Source: Ga0077555 sp964500805
GTDB taxonomy: Bacteria > Pseudomonadota > Alphaproteobacteria > Rhizobiales > Hyphomicrobiaceae
DNA length: 64,000 nt
Assembly (NCBI GenBank): GCA_964500805.1
Contig: CAZCQH010000010.1
Coordinates: forward strand, 61,048 to 125,047
Reading direction: 5' to 3'
The notes beneath the pieces are model-generated. The model was not told where the DNA came from. It searched no databases and saw only the letters and a list, made by a program, of their open reading frames with translations. Numbering within the stretch: position 1 is the first letter of the stretch; each line of letters opens with the position of its first letter. Positions 25,764-38,740 of this stretch are shown here, piece by piece. The position numbers and the translations under genes were made by a program.

Positions 25764-27590
25764 ATCCGGATCCAGGGTCCAAGACCCCGGCAGGGTGCTT
25801 GTCCCGCAGACAGCATGTCCTCGGCATGACAGGCAGCACCCCTCGACTGTCACTTCGCCCGCCCGCCCGCTGGTCTTCATCGAGAAGATAAAAGGCGCCT
25901 CGCGCGTCGTGGCATGTGACGCGGTCGCCATCGCCAACGGCCTCGAGCCCGGCTTGTCGCTCGCCGATGCCCGCGCGCGCATTCCGGCGTTGAAAGCGGT
26001 AACACGCGATGCCGCGGCGGATCATGCGTTTCTCGCTCACCTCGCCGACATCGCCTACGCGTTCACGCCCTCGGTTGCCTTCGAGGTGCCGGATGGACTC
26101 GTGCTCGACATCACTGGCTGCGCGCATTTGTTCGATGGCGAAGCAGGGCTCGCAGCGCGCCTCGAAAGGGCGTTGCGCAAAGCCGGCGTTTCGATCGTGA
26201 CCATGGCCATTGCGCCAACGCCGGAGATGGCGCGGGCGCTCGCTCGATTTGCTGTGGCGGAAAAAGGCCTGTGGCCAGCGAAGGGCCGGCCTCTGGACCC
26301 GATCATCGTCCATGACAGCAAGCGCGTGCGGACATTTTCCGTCGCCGCACTGGAAGGCGATCCGGAGGATCTGCGTGCCCTGAAGCGCGCCGGCCTCAAG
26401 ATCATCGGCGATATCGCGAGCCGGCCCTCGATCCTTTTCTCCGCCCGCTTCACGCCGGCCTTCACGCAGCGCCTTCCGCGCGTCCTCGGCGAGGAGGACC
26501 GCCGCATCACCGCACTGCGCCCGCCACCCGAGACCACGCTCGACCATCGCTGCCCTGAGCCCCTCGTCACCGCCGAGGCGATCCTGCCGATCCTCGGCAC
26601 GCTCTTGGCAGAGACGGTGCGTCTGCTCGATATGCGCGGCGAGGGCGCGCGCTTGCTCGAAGCCGCCTTCTTCCGTACCGACGGTCTCATCCGCCGCATC
26701 CGCATCGAGACGAGTCGGCCGCTGCGCGAGACCGCGATCGCACTGCGCCTCTTCCAGGATCGTCTCGACGCCCTGGCCGATCCGCTCGATCCGGGCTTCG
26801 GCTTCGATCTCATTCGCCTCGAGGTGCTGCGTGCCGAGCCCTGGGCGCCCGAGCAGGCGAGCCTCGATGCCAATGCCGAGCGCGCGGAGGAGCTGGCGCG
26901 CCTCGTCGACCGGCTCGGCGCCATATTCGGGCGCGAGCGCATCATGCGATTGCGCGCCGCCGATACTCATCTGCCCGAACGGGCGCAACAGATCTATCCC
27001 GCGGCTGACGGCGACAGGACCGGCGGAGGTCACGATCCTGGCAGCGCTGATCGTCGAATGCCAATGCGGTGGCCGCTCTCCGCCCCAGGTGATCCCATCG
27101 CCCGCCCGCTCCACCTCTTCGCACGCCCGCAACCCATCGAGATCGCAAACCGGGGTCGGACCCATGGGGCCGACCCCAACGCCGACCCCGGCGCTCCTCT
27201 CACCCGCTTCCGCTGGCGCCGCGTCACGCACGACATCGCCCGCTTCGAAGGCCCAGAGCGCATCGCGGAGGAATGGTGGCACTCGCCCTCCGGCTATGGC
27301 ACGCGCGATTACTACCGCGTCGAGACCCGCGACGGCCGCCGATTCTGGTTGTTCCGCGCCCATGCAGATGGAGCAACGAACACGAGTTGCGCCGAAGCTG
27401 CCGAAAGAAGAGACAGCGACGACCATTCCAGCAGGAACTCAGCGAGCCGCGCCAAGCCGCACGCTGCCTCTGCCCCCGGCAGCCCATCCACAACCGGCCG
27501 CGCCGCCCCATCAGCTCCCCGCGCCGCTCCCGTCGTCCGACTGCAATCCGCAACTGTCGGCGCACAGTGGTTCCTGCATGGGGTCTTTGC

Positions 27591-27594
<4 letters not shown>
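25681..27594 (+). CDS. imuB: ImuB, catalytically inactive Y-family polymerase-like mutasome protein
   Basis: ImuB is a Y-family polymerase homologue without polymerase activity that bridges DnaE2 to the sliding clamp. Here it has 637 residues, longer than the usual 500 or so. Family features are PLVFIEKIKGASRVVACD, SLADARARIPAL, FVPSVAFEVPDGLVLDITGCAHLF-like text (AFTPSVAFE), and the conserved end WFLHGVFA. Extra material lies near residues 30-54 and 491-499, each encoded by palindromic DNA, and in a Ser/Ala/Pro-rich stretch near the C-terminus. GGAG lies before ATG 25681. The stop overlaps the dnaE2 start (ATGA). Confidence 0.88.
25768..25841. repeat. Composite REP-like palindromic insert in the 5' part of imuB
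   Basis: The stretch holds two hairpins. GGGTC-CAA-GACCC is at 25775-25787. The second has GGGTGCT (25793) pairing with AGCACCC (25835-25841), continued by TGTC with GACA. It also contains GCTTGTCCCG, shared with the intergenic REP at 60892. The encoded peptide interrupts the N-terminal strand of ImuB. Confidence 0.65.
27152..27177. repeat. 26-bp near-perfect palindrome inside imuB
   Basis: Twelve of 13 base pairs match around the centre CCCATGGG. The ends are GGGGTCGG and CCGACCCC. It has the same length and centre as the intergenic palindrome at 23379, but lies in frame within the 3' part of imuB, just before the conserved RFRWRR segment. Confidence 0.8.
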
Positions 27595-31073
<3,479 letters not shown>

Positions 31074-31229
31074 GGCTCGCGCCCAGCTTCTTTCTGAGTG
31101 GATAAGGCTTGGCCGCCAGGTACCAACCGGTGTCCGCGCTGGTACATGCACGTAAGCACCTTTGCCGCGACTAGATTGTCCATTAAAAGGACCTGTAGAC
31201 CTTGATCCCACCGCCCGGAGGTCCAATAG

Positions 31230-32303
31230 ATGCAAAAAAAGATTGCTCCTCGGCGCACCGACGCACGTGCCACACCGGAAGCAGCTGTCACCGCCAAACC
31301 CGCCGCCCCAGGCATGTATCCAGCCGTCAGAATGCGCCGGAACCGCAAAAGTGCCTGGTCGCGCCGACTGGTGCAGGAGAACGTGCTGACCACCAACGAT
31401 CTGATCTGGCCGATCTTCCTGGTCGACGGGCAAGAAAGGCGTGTGCCTGTGGCCCACATGCCCGGCGTCGATCGCGTCAACGTCGAAGAAGCGGTTCGCG
31501 AAGCGGAAATGGCGGCAAGACTCGGGATTCCGGCCATTGCACCCTTTCCCTATGTCGACAAGCAGCTCCGCGATCCGACCGGCAGCGAGGCGCTGAAGGC
31601 GACGAACCTGATGAATCGCGCCGTCTCCGCGATCAAGAAGGCAGTGCCCGAGATCGGCCTGGTCACCGACGTCGCGCTCGATCCCTACACGAGTCACGGC
31701 CATGACGGCGTGCTCGACGAGCAGAACCGCATCATGAACGACGCCTCGATCGAGGTGCTCGTTGGTCAAGCTTTGGGGCTCGCGGAAGCCGGCACCGACT
31801 GCGTCGCGCCCTCCGACATGATGGACGGTCGCGTCGGCGCCATCCGCCGAGCGCTCGACGCCGCCGGCTACGAGGATGTGCAGATCATGTCTTACGCGGC
31901 CAAGTACGCGTCAGGGTTCTATGGACCCTTCCGCGACGCCATCGGCACCAACGCCACCTTGATCGGTGACAAGCGCACCTACCAGATGGACCCAGCCAAC
32001 AGCGACGAAGCGATTCGCGAGGTGGCCCTCGACATTGCCGAAGGCGCCGACATGGTGATGGTGAAGCCAGGCATGCCCTATCTTGACGTGTGCCGCCGCG
32101 TGAAGGACGAGCTCGGCATGCCGACATTCGCCTATCAGGTCTCCGGCGAATACGCGATGCTGATGGCCGCTGCCAACAACGGCTGGCTCGATCGCGACCG
32201 CGTGATGATGGAGGCCCTGATCGCCTTCAAGCGCGCCGGCTGCGACGGCATTCTCTCCTATTTCGCCCCTGCCGCTGCGAAGCTGTTGAAGGCAGGCGGT
32301 TGA
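31230..32303 (+). CDS. hemB: Delta-aminolevulinic acid dehydratase (porphobilinogen synthase)
   Basis: HemB condenses two 5-aminolevulinate molecules to porphobilinogen in heme synthesis. The 357-residue protein has both active-site lysines, K225 in SYAAKYASGFYGPFRDA and K279 in MVMVKPGMPYLDV, and the metal-related DVALDPYTSHGHDG loop. That loop has one Asp and no cysteine triad, so it is of the Mg-dependent type, as in other alphaproteobacteria. GGAGG precedes the ATG by about nine bases. The start lies 156 bases after dnaE2. Confidence 0.96.
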   Translation: MQKKIAPRRTDARATPEAAVTAKPAAPGMYPAVRMRRNRKSAWSRRLVQENVLTTNDLIWPIFLVDGQERRVPVAHMPGVDRVNVEEAVREAEMAARLGIPAIAPFPYVDKQLRDPTGSEALKATNLMNRAVSAIKKAVPEIGLVTDVALDPYTSHGHDGVLDEQNRIMNDASIEVLVGQALGLAEAGTDCVAPSDMMDGRVGAIRRALDAAGYEDVQIMSYAAKYASGFYGPFRDAIGTNATLIGDKRTYQMDPANSDEAIREVALDIAEGADMVMVKPGMPYLDVCRRVKDELGMPTFAYQVSGEYAMLMAAANNGWLDRDRVMMEALIAFKRAGCDGILSYFAPAAAKLLKAGG

Positions 32304-32487
32304 GCAAAGCGCGACCGCTTGCTGCATCCACCTCTTGCATCGCGCGCTGAGTAGCGAATGCCCTTGGCCGCGTCGGTACTGGCCGCTCGCGAGACGCGGG
32401 ACCAGTGCAGTTCTCCACTTCAATCAACAGGGAATCCATCGTACTACGCCAGCCAGCACGCAGATCGCGACGCGAGGGCACGATCAC

Positions 32488-33630
32488 ATGGGCAAGGTGC
32501 AGACAAAGGCGCCGGCAAGAAAACCGCGCGCGGGATACGCGGCGCTCGACGGCACCGACGGTATCCTGCCGATCCAGGCGATTCGAGAGCTGGTGGTCTC
32601 GGGCGGCATCAAGCCGGTGGTGCCGCTTGCGTCAGGACAGGTGCAGCCGGCGTCGCTCGATCTGCGCTTGGGCGAGGTTGCCTATCGCGTTCGCGCAAGC
32701 TTCTTGCCCGGCCCGAACCTGAAGGTTCAGCAGAAACTCACCGAGCTGTCGCTGCACACCATCGACCTTTCCAAGGGCGCCGTGCTCGAGACCGGTTGCG
32801 TCTATGTCGTGCCGCTGCTCGAAAGCCTCAATCTGCCGGCGAGCATCTCCGCCTCCGCGAACCCCAAGAGCTCGACCGGCCGCCTCGATGTGTTCACGCG
32901 CGTCATCGCCGACGGTGTCGATGCCTTCGACACAATTCCCGCGGGCTACAAGGGCCGCCTCTACGCCGAGATTTGCCCGCAAACCTTTCCAATCGTAGTG
33001 CGTCGAGGTTCCTATCTCTCGCAGCTACGCCTGCGCGTCGGTGACCCCGTCGAGAAGGACGCCGGCCTCGCCGAGCTACATCAGCGGATGAAGCTCGTCA
33101 CCGGCGGCGCCGAGGACATCAAGGGCGGCATCGCCCTCTCTGTCGATGTGACAGGCGACAATCAAGGCCTCGTCGGCTATCGCGCCAAGCGCCACACCGG
33201 CCTCGTCGACGTCGACAAGCCGGGCGCCTGCGCGATTCTCGACTACTGGGAGCCGATCCACGTGCGGAACGAACGCCGCCTCGTGCTCGATCCGGACCAG
33301 TTCTACATCCTCGCCTCGAAAGAGGCCGTGCATATTCCGCCGACGCATGCCGCCGAGATGATGCCGTTCAACCCGCTGGTCGGCGAGTTTCGTGTGCACT
33401 ACGCGGGGTTCATGGACCCGGGCTTCGGCCACGCACCAGCCGGCGGCAGCGGCGCCCGTGTCGTCCTTGAAGTGCGCTCGCACAAGGTGCCGTTCATCCT
33501 GGAGGACGGACAGATCATCGGCCGCCTCGTCTACGAGCGCATGACGGACGTTCCCGAGGTGCTCTACGGTACAGGCCTCAAGAGCAACTACCAGGCGCAA
33601 GGCCTGAAGCTTTCGAAGCATTTCGCGTAG
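32488..33630 (+). CDS. 2'-deoxycytidine 5'-triphosphate deaminase, two-domain type
   Basis: The enzyme deaminates dCTP to dUTP for thymidylate synthesis. At 380 residues it is about twice the length of E. coli Dcd (193). The first half carries QPASLDLRLGE and the active-site-like SASANPKSSTGRLDVFTRVIADG. The second half repeats the fold (EMMPFNPLVGEFRVHYAGFMDPGFG and DGQIIGRLVYERM) without the SS-x2-R segment. This internal duplication is usual in Hyphomicrobiales. The start MGKVQTK at 32488 follows a GAGGG. Confidence 0.9.
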   Translation: MGKVQTKAPARKPRAGYAALDGTDGILPIQAIRELVVSGGIKPVVPLASGQVQPASLDLRLGEVAYRVRASFLPGPNLKVQQKLTELSLHTIDLSKGAVLETGCVYVVPLLESLNLPASISASANPKSSTGRLDVFTRVIADGVDAFDTIPAGYKGRLYAEICPQTFPIVVRRGSYLSQLRLRVGDPVEKDAGLAELHQRMKLVTGGAEDIKGGIALSVDVTGDNQGLVGYRAKRHTGLVDVDKPGACAILDYWEPIHVRNERRLVLDPDQFYILASKEAVHIPPTHAAEMMPFNPLVGEFRVHYAGFMDPGFGHAPAGGSGARVVLEVRSHKVPFILEDGQIIGRLVYERMTDVPEVLYGTGLKSNYQAQGLKLSKHFA

Positions 33631-33695
33631 GCGGGCAGCGGAGCTCCGCCGTCCCCGCCGCCGCCCTCATCATATCCGTAGCTCTCCCAACGATC

Positions 33696-33715
33696 TGACA
33701 CTCCTTCTCGTGTCA
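33696..33715. repeat. Intergenic inverted repeat TGACAC-N8-GTGTCA
   Basis: The 6-bp arms lie in the gap between the dCTP deaminase and the FAH-family gene, each flanked by GATC-type bases. It could be an operator or a weak transcript-end hairpin. The shorter palindrome GCGGAGCTCCGC at 33638-33649, just after the deaminase stop, is the better end-of-transcript candidate. Confidence 0.35.
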
Positions 33716-33816
33716 TCTGATCCTTGTGCGCAGGCCTTTCGCCCGTCATGCTCTGAGACCGAGATCAGCGGTGCGAGGTCTTAGAGGGTCGGCACCAACG
33801 GACGGAGGATTGCCCC

Positions 33817-34605
33817 ATGCGATGGATCAGGTTCACGACCAGCGGCCGGACGAGCTATGGCGTCATCGACGGCGAGACGATTACCGAAGTGAAGGGCGAT
33901 CCCTTCAAGGGCTATGAGAAGACCGCGCAGAAGCACGCCCTCTCATCTGTAAAAATCGAGCTTCCGGTCGTGCCGCAGAACTTCTTCTGCGTCGGTCTCA
34001 ACTACGCGCAGCATGTGATTCAGGCCGCCGCAAAGCTCGGTATCGAAGCAAAGCTCCCGGAGCGGCCCGAGGTCGGCTACCGCTCGAATAATGCGCTCAT
34101 TGCGCATGACGAGAACGTGATCATCCCTGCGGATGCCACCGACAAGGTGCAGTACGAAGGCGAGCTCGTCGCGATCATCGGCAAGACGGCCAAGAATGTC
34201 AGCGAAGCCGACGCGCTCAAGTACGTGCTCGGCTACACCATCGGTAACGACGTATCCGAGCGGACCTGGCAGAAAGCAGACCGCACGCTTTGGCGCTCCA
34301 AGAACACCGATACCTTCAAGCCCATCGGGCCCTGGATCGAAACCGACGTCGATCTCGACAAGCTGGAGACGATCGTACGCGTCAATGGCGCTGAGTCCGT
34401 GCGCTTCAAGACCAATGACATGATCCACGGCGTCGCGCTCTATATCGCCACGATCAGCCGCTACTGCACTATGCACCCCGGTGACGTGCTCTGGATGGGC
34501 ACCGACCTGTTCTCGCCCGACCTGAGGCACGGCGATCTGGTGGAGGTGGAGATCACCGGCATTGGCAAGCTGCGCAACCGGTTCGTCAGGCAAGGGATGG
34601 CCTGA
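33817..34605 (+). CDS. Fumarylacetoacetate hydrolase family protein
   Basis: The 262-residue protein shows the FAH fold: FFCVGLNYAQHV, then the metal-ligand segment KVQYEGELVAIIGK, GYTIGNDVSER and DTFKPIGPWI. Members hydrolyse or decarboxylate 2-oxo-diacids in aromatic-acid and other catabolic routes. The glutamate and aspartate metal ligands are visible. GGAGG lies eight bases upstream of the ATG. The substrate is not determined. Confidence 0.9.
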   Translation: MRWIRFTTSGRTSYGVIDGETITEVKGDPFKGYEKTAQKHALSSVKIELPVVPQNFFCVGLNYAQHVIQAAAKLGIEAKLPERPEVGYRSNNALIAHDENVIIPADATDKVQYEGELVAIIGKTAKNVSEADALKYVLGYTIGNDVSERTWQKADRTLWRSKNTDTFKPIGPWIETDVDLDKLETIVRVNGAESVRFKTNDMIHGVALYIATISRYCTMHPGDVLWMGTDLFSPDLRHGDLVEVEITGIGKLRNRFVRQGMA

Positions 34606-34751
34606 GCGTGCGCATTAGAAGCACCAAGCGGTTGGTTCCATGCGCCGGCCTCCGAACGGGCACGCCAGATCTGCGCGAAAGTCAACCCGGTGCTGCTGTT
34701 TAGGTGGCCTCGCCCGTTGACGCCCGGACACCATGGTGTACCACGACGCCT

Positions 34752-35342
34752 ATGGACCGCGCCGCGCCGAGACCGCTGCTCACTAGCCTGCCGAACCTGC
34801 TGACCTACGGCCGGATTTTGGCGGTGCCGGCGTTTGCAGCCTGCTTCCTGCTAATGCGCCACGATACCGGGCGTTGGCTGGCTCTGATCATCTACGCTGC
34901 CGCCTGCCTGACTGATTGGCTCGATGGCTATCTTGCCCGCGCTTGGCATCAGCAATCTGCGCTCGGCCGCATGCTCGATCCGATCGCCGACAAGCTGCTG
35001 GTCGGGACCGCGCTGCTGGTGCTGGTCTGGGACAACACTATAGACAACGTCACCATCTGGGCGGCGATCATTATATTGTGCCGCGAGATTCTGGTCTCGG
35101 GACTGCGGGAGTTCCTGGCCGAGCTGAACAAGATCGTGGTCAAGGTCTCGAAGCTCGCGAAATGGAAAACGATGCTGCAGATGATCGCCCTTGGTGTGCT
35201 GATCGCCGGCCCGGCGGGCGACAAGCTCGTGCCGTTCGTCTGGACAACTGGCACGGTGCTGCTCTGGATCGCCGCCCTGCTCACGCTATATACGGGCTAT
35301 GATTACCTCAAGGCCGCGGTCGTCAATGCCATCGATGAGTGA
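34752..35342 (+). CDS. pgsA: CDP-diacylglycerol-glycerol-3-phosphate 3-phosphatidyltransferase
   Basis: PgsA makes phosphatidylglycerol phosphate in the inner membrane. The 196-residue protein starts SLPNLLTYGRI and has the CDP-alcohol signature DWLDGYLAR...GRMLDPIADK with all its acidic residues, followed by four more helices. The start at 34752 is chosen because the upstream 16 codons lack resemblance. It lies directly before moaD and moaE, an order common in Hyphomicrobiales. Confidence 0.95.
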   Translation: MDRAAPRPLLTSLPNLLTYGRILAVPAFAACFLLMRHDTGRWLALIIYAAACLTDWLDGYLARAWHQQSALGRMLDPIADKLLVGTALLVLVWDNTIDNVTIWAAIIILCREILVSGLREFLAELNKIVVKVSKLAKWKTMLQMIALGVLIAGPAGDKLVPFVWTTGTVLLWIAALLTLYTGYDYLKAAVVNAIDE

Positions 35343-35383
35343 GGCACGGACGGTGGCATCGAGCCCAGCAGAGGCAATATAAA

Positions 35384-35644
35384 ATGACCACGGTCAATCT
35401 TCTCTACTTCGCGTGGGTGCGCGAGAGGATCGGCAAAGCGAGCGAGACGATCGAGCTGCCGGCGAATGTCGCGACTATCGCCGATCTCGTGACATTCCTA
35501 CGCGCGCGCGGCCCCGAGTATCAAGCCGCATTCGAAAAGCCGGAGGTGGTGCGCGCTGCAATCGATCGCCTGCACGTGAAGCCGGCGGCGCTGATCGGCT
35601 CGCCACGCGAAATCGCGTTCTTTCCACCCGTGACGGGAGGGTGA
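35384..35644 (+). CDS. moaD: Molybdopterin synthase sulfur-carrier subunit MoaD
   Basis: The 86-residue ubiquitin-like protein carries the thiocarboxylate sulfur for molybdopterin. It begins VNLLYFAWVRERIG and ends in FFPPVTGG with the required Gly-Gly terminus. AGAGG precedes the ATG. The gene ends six bases before moaE. Confidence 0.95.
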   Translation: MTTVNLLYFAWVRERIGKASETIELPANVATIADLVTFLRARGPEYQAAFEKPEVVRAAIDRLHVKPAALIGSPREIAFFPPVTGG

Positions 35645-35649
35645 GGTCC

Positions 35650-36117
35650 ATGGCCGTTCGCGTTCAGCGGGAGGACTTCGACATCAGCGCCGAGGTGCGC
35701 CTTATGACGGCGGGCCGTGCCGATGTCGGAGCCGTCGTCACGTTCACCGGCACCGTGCGCGGCGAGACCAAGGCAGGTGCCATCACCTCCATAACGCTCG
35801 AGCACTATCCCGGCATGACCGAGGACGAGCTCGCACGTGTCGAGGCCGAGGCGCGCGCGCGCTGGCCGCTGACTGGATCCACCATCATTCACCGATTCGG
35901 CGAGTTGCTCCCCGGGGATAATATCGTTCTGGTGGTTACGGCGTCGGCGCACCGCGAGGCTGCGTTCCAGGCTGCCGAGTTCCTGATGGATTATCTCAAG
36001 TCTCGCGCCCCTTTCTGGAAGAAGGAGACGCCGGCCGCCGGCGGCGAAGGCCGCTGGGTCGACGCCCGTGACAGCGACGAGGCCGCTATGGACCGGTGGA
36101 CTCGTAGGCCGGAGTGA
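35650..36117 (+). CDS. moaE: Molybdopterin synthase catalytic subunit MoaE
   Basis: MoaE (155 residues) inserts sulfur from MoaD into precursor Z. Features are GAVVTFTGTVR, LEHYPGM, IIHRFGELLPGDNIVLV, AFQAAEFLMDYLKSRAPFWKKE (conserved lysine pair) and the final WVDARDSDEAA. GAGGT lies just before the start. Together with moaD it forms the heterotetrameric synthase. Confidence 0.95.
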   Translation: MAVRVQREDFDISAEVRLMTAGRADVGAVVTFTGTVRGETKAGAITSITLEHYPGMTEDELARVEAEARARWPLTGSTIIHRFGELLPGDNIVLVVTASAHREAAFQAAEFLMDYLKSRAPFWKKETPAAGGEGRWVDARDSDEAAMDRWTRRPE

Positions 36118-36393
36118 GCGGACCCTGTTCGCTCGGTGATGCAGGGCATGTTTTCCGGTGAAGCCCGATAACCAGCTTCAACACCGCCGACGCGAACGCT
36201 GAAGAGCACTGAAGCTGTCGGACTTCGCGGGAACAACGCCGTGCCATTGCGCACCGTCGGCAGCCCGCTCGCTCCGACCTCCGGCAGCGTCCGGGTTCGT
36301 CGCCCAACAAGCAGCGGACAAACCACTGGTTTTTTGCTAAAGAAACGCCGTTCGCGCTGAGCGCGGCACCAAAGCTCACTCGCCAGGCCTGCT

Positions 36394-38610
36394 ATGATCG
36401 CCTCCGTCACCGCCATTCCGGCGGCCAAACCGCTGTTCACGGGCCTCGCTGGCACCAGTGCTGGCTACCACAGCACCGCTGCGCACCGTCCCGCCCCCTT
36501 CCTCCCTATGTCGCGCGCCGAGATGGACCGGCTCGGCTGGGACCAGTGCGACATCATCATCGTGACGGGGGACGCTTACGTCGACCATCCCTCGTTCGGC
36601 ATGGCTATCATCGGCCGCCTGCTCGAGGCCAAGGGCTTCCGAGTCGGCATCATTGCGCAACCCGATTGGCAGAGCGCCGACCCCATGCGCGCGCTCGGCA
36701 AGCCGCGCCTTTTCTTCGGCATTACCGGCGGCAACATGGACTCCATGGTGAACCGCTACACGGCCGACCGGCGCCTTCGCCACAACGACAGCTACACGCC
36801 CAATGCCGAAGGCGGAAAGCGGCCTGACCGCTCCGTCATCGTCTACGCTCAGCGTGCCCGCGAAGCTTACCCTGACGCAACCATCGTCGTCGGCGGCATC
36901 GAGGCCTCGCTCCGCCGCATCGCGCACTACGACTACTGGTCCGACAAGGTGCGCCGCTCGATCCTCGCCGACGCCAAGGCCGATCTCCTCATTTACGGCA
37001 ACGCCGAGCGCGCCGTGGTCGATGTGGCCGAGCGACTCGACCAGGGCGACGCGATCTCGAGCTTCGACGACATCCGCGGCCTCGCGCTCTTCAAGAAGAC
37101 TGTTTCGGAGGGCTGGACCGAGCTCGCCGCTGACGATGTCTCCAGTGCCGAGGAAGGCGCCCGCCAGACCAAGGATGAGCGCAGCGTCGTGCGCCTCCCC
37201 GCTTTCGAGCAGGTCGCAACCGACAGCGAAACCTACGCCCGCGCCTCCCGCGTGCTCCACCGCGAGTCGAACCCCGGTAACGCCCGCCCCCTCGTTCAGC
37301 GCCACGGCGACCGCGAGCTCTGGGTGACGCCGCCGCCGATTCCGCTCACCACGACCGAGATGGACGCGATCTACGAGCTGCCCTACGCCCGCGCGCCGCA
37401 CCCTGCGTATGGCAAGGCGAAAATCCCCGCCTGGGAGATGATCCGCCACTCGGTGACGATCATGCGCGGCTGTTTCGGCGGTTGCTCGTTCTGCTCCATC
37501 ACCGAGCATGAGGGTCGGATCATCCAAAACCGCTCGGAAGCCTCGGTCGTGCGCGAGATCGAGCTGATCCGCGACAAGACGGAAGGGTTTACCGGTGTCA
37601 TCTCGGACATCGGCGGCCCCACCGCCAACATGTACCGCATGGCCTGCAAAGACCCTCGCACCGAGGCGCTTTGCCGGCGTCCCTCATGCGTCTATCCGGG
37701 CATCTGCCCGAACCTCAACACCAGCCACGAGGCGCTGGTCAACCTTTACCGGCGCGTCCGCGCCATTCCAGGCGTGAAGCGCGTCAACGTCGCCTCGGGC
37801 GTGCGCTATGACCTTGCCGTCGAGAGTCCCGAGTATGTGCAGGAGCTCGTCTCGCACCACGTCGGCGGCTACCTGAAGATCGCGCCGGAGCACACCGAGG
37901 ACGGGCCGCTCTCCAAGATGATGAAGCCCGGCATCGGCACCTACGACAGCTTCAAGAAGCTGTTCGACGCCGCGGCAAAGAAGGCCGGCAAGGAGTATTA
38001 CCTGATCCCCTACTTCATCGCGGCACACCCCGGCACGCGCGATGAGGACATGGTCGAGCTGGCCCTGTGGCTGAAGAAGAACCGCTACCGCGCCGACCAG
38101 GTACAGACCTTCCTGCCCTCGCCCATGGCGCTGGCGACGGCGATGTACCACTCCGGCAAGAACCCGCTCAAAGCCGTCCGCCGCGGCGCCTCGGAGGTGG
38201 TTCCTGCCGTCAAGGGCCTGAAGCAGCGCCGCCTACACAAGGCATTCCTGCGCTACCACGATCCTGAGAACTGGCCCGTGCTGCGAGAAGCCCTCCGTGC
38301 AATGGGCCGCGACGACCTGATTGGCGCAGGCCCCCAGCACCTTGTTCCCGCTCATCAGCCGGCGGGGGCCGGCGCGTCGAGGTTCATGCCCGGATCGCGG
38401 TCACCGGCACGCCAGCTCGGCGGGCAAATGCCAGCCCCGTCGCAAGGCAACCCGTCATCTCGGCCGCGTCGCGACGGCAACCTGGCGCAAGGCAAATCGG
38501 GGAGTCAGGACCCGACCCGCACAGCCGAGCGCTATCAGCGTTTTACGACCAAGGGCGCTCCCCCTCCGAGGGGCGGCACTCCGGCAGGCAGCAAGCGCCG
38601 CGGGCGCTGA
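36394..38610 (+). CDS. YgiQ-family radical SAM protein
   Basis: The 738-residue protein has the N-terminal YgiQ domain (PMSRAEMDRLGWDQCDIIIVTGDAYVDHPSFG) and a radical SAM core with the CxxxCxxC cluster motif at C360, C364 and C367 (MRGCFGGCSFC). The C-terminal DUF3362-like part (DQVQTFLPSPMALATAMYHSG) is followed by about 100 low-complexity residues rich in Pro, Arg, Gly and Ser. The function of the family is unknown. A 276-base gap separates it from moaE. Confidence 0.92.
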   Translation: MIASVTAIPAAKPLFTGLAGTSAGYHSTAAHRPAPFLPMSRAEMDRLGWDQCDIIIVTGDAYVDHPSFGMAIIGRLLEAKGFRVGIIAQPDWQSADPMRALGKPRLFFGITGGNMDSMVNRYTADRRLRHNDSYTPNAEGGKRPDRSVIVYAQRAREAYPDATIVVGGIEASLRRIAHYDYWSDKVRRSILADAKADLLIYGNAERAVVDVAERLDQGDAISSFDDIRGLALFKKTVSEGWTELAADDVSSAEEGARQTKDERSVVRLPAFEQVATDSETYARASRVLHRESNPGNARPLVQRHGDRELWVTPPPIPLTTTEMDAIYELPYARAPHPAYGKAKIPAWEMIRHSVTIMRGCFGGCSFCSITEHEGRIIQNRSEASVVREIELIRDKTEGFTGVISDIGGPTANMYRMACKDPRTEALCRRPSCVYPGICPNLNTSHEALVNLYRRVRAIPGVKRVNVASGVRYDLAVESPEYVQELVSHHVGGYLKIAPEHTEDGPLSKMMKPGIGTYDSFKKLFDAAAKKAGKEYYLIPYFIAAHPGTRDEDMVELALWLKKNRYRADQVQTFLPSPMALATAMYHSGKNPLKAVRRGASEVVPAVKGLKQRRLHKAFLRYHDPENWPVLREALRAMGRDDLIGAGPQHLVPAHQPAGAGASRFMPGSRSPARQLGGQMPAPSQGNPSSRPRRDGNLAQGKSGSQDPTRTAERYQRFTTKGAPPPRGGTPAGSKRRGR

Positions 38611-38691
38611 GCACCGTCACATTTACCTGAACACGAGAAATGTTTGCCGTGCCGATGCTTGGCAATTGACGACGACTATCAGTGTGGCCGA

Positions 38692-38709
38692 TTGTTCGTG
38701 GACAAACAA
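38692..38709. promoter_or_regulatory. Imperfect palindrome, possible GntR operator
   Basis: TTGTTCGTGGACAAACAA matches its reverse complement at 14 of 18 positions and lies 31 bases before the GntR-family gene. Autoregulation through such a site is common for FadR-type regulators, but the match to a known consensus is poor. Confidence 0.3.
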
Positions 38710-38740
38710 CTGAGTTTCAACAGGGCAGCTGGCACAACTT

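Noticed and set aside
25696..27426. Minus-strand reading frame of 576 codons opposite imuB
   Set aside because: imuB has conserved motifs and coupled neighbours. The antisense frame is rich in Arg, Glu and Gly without family features.
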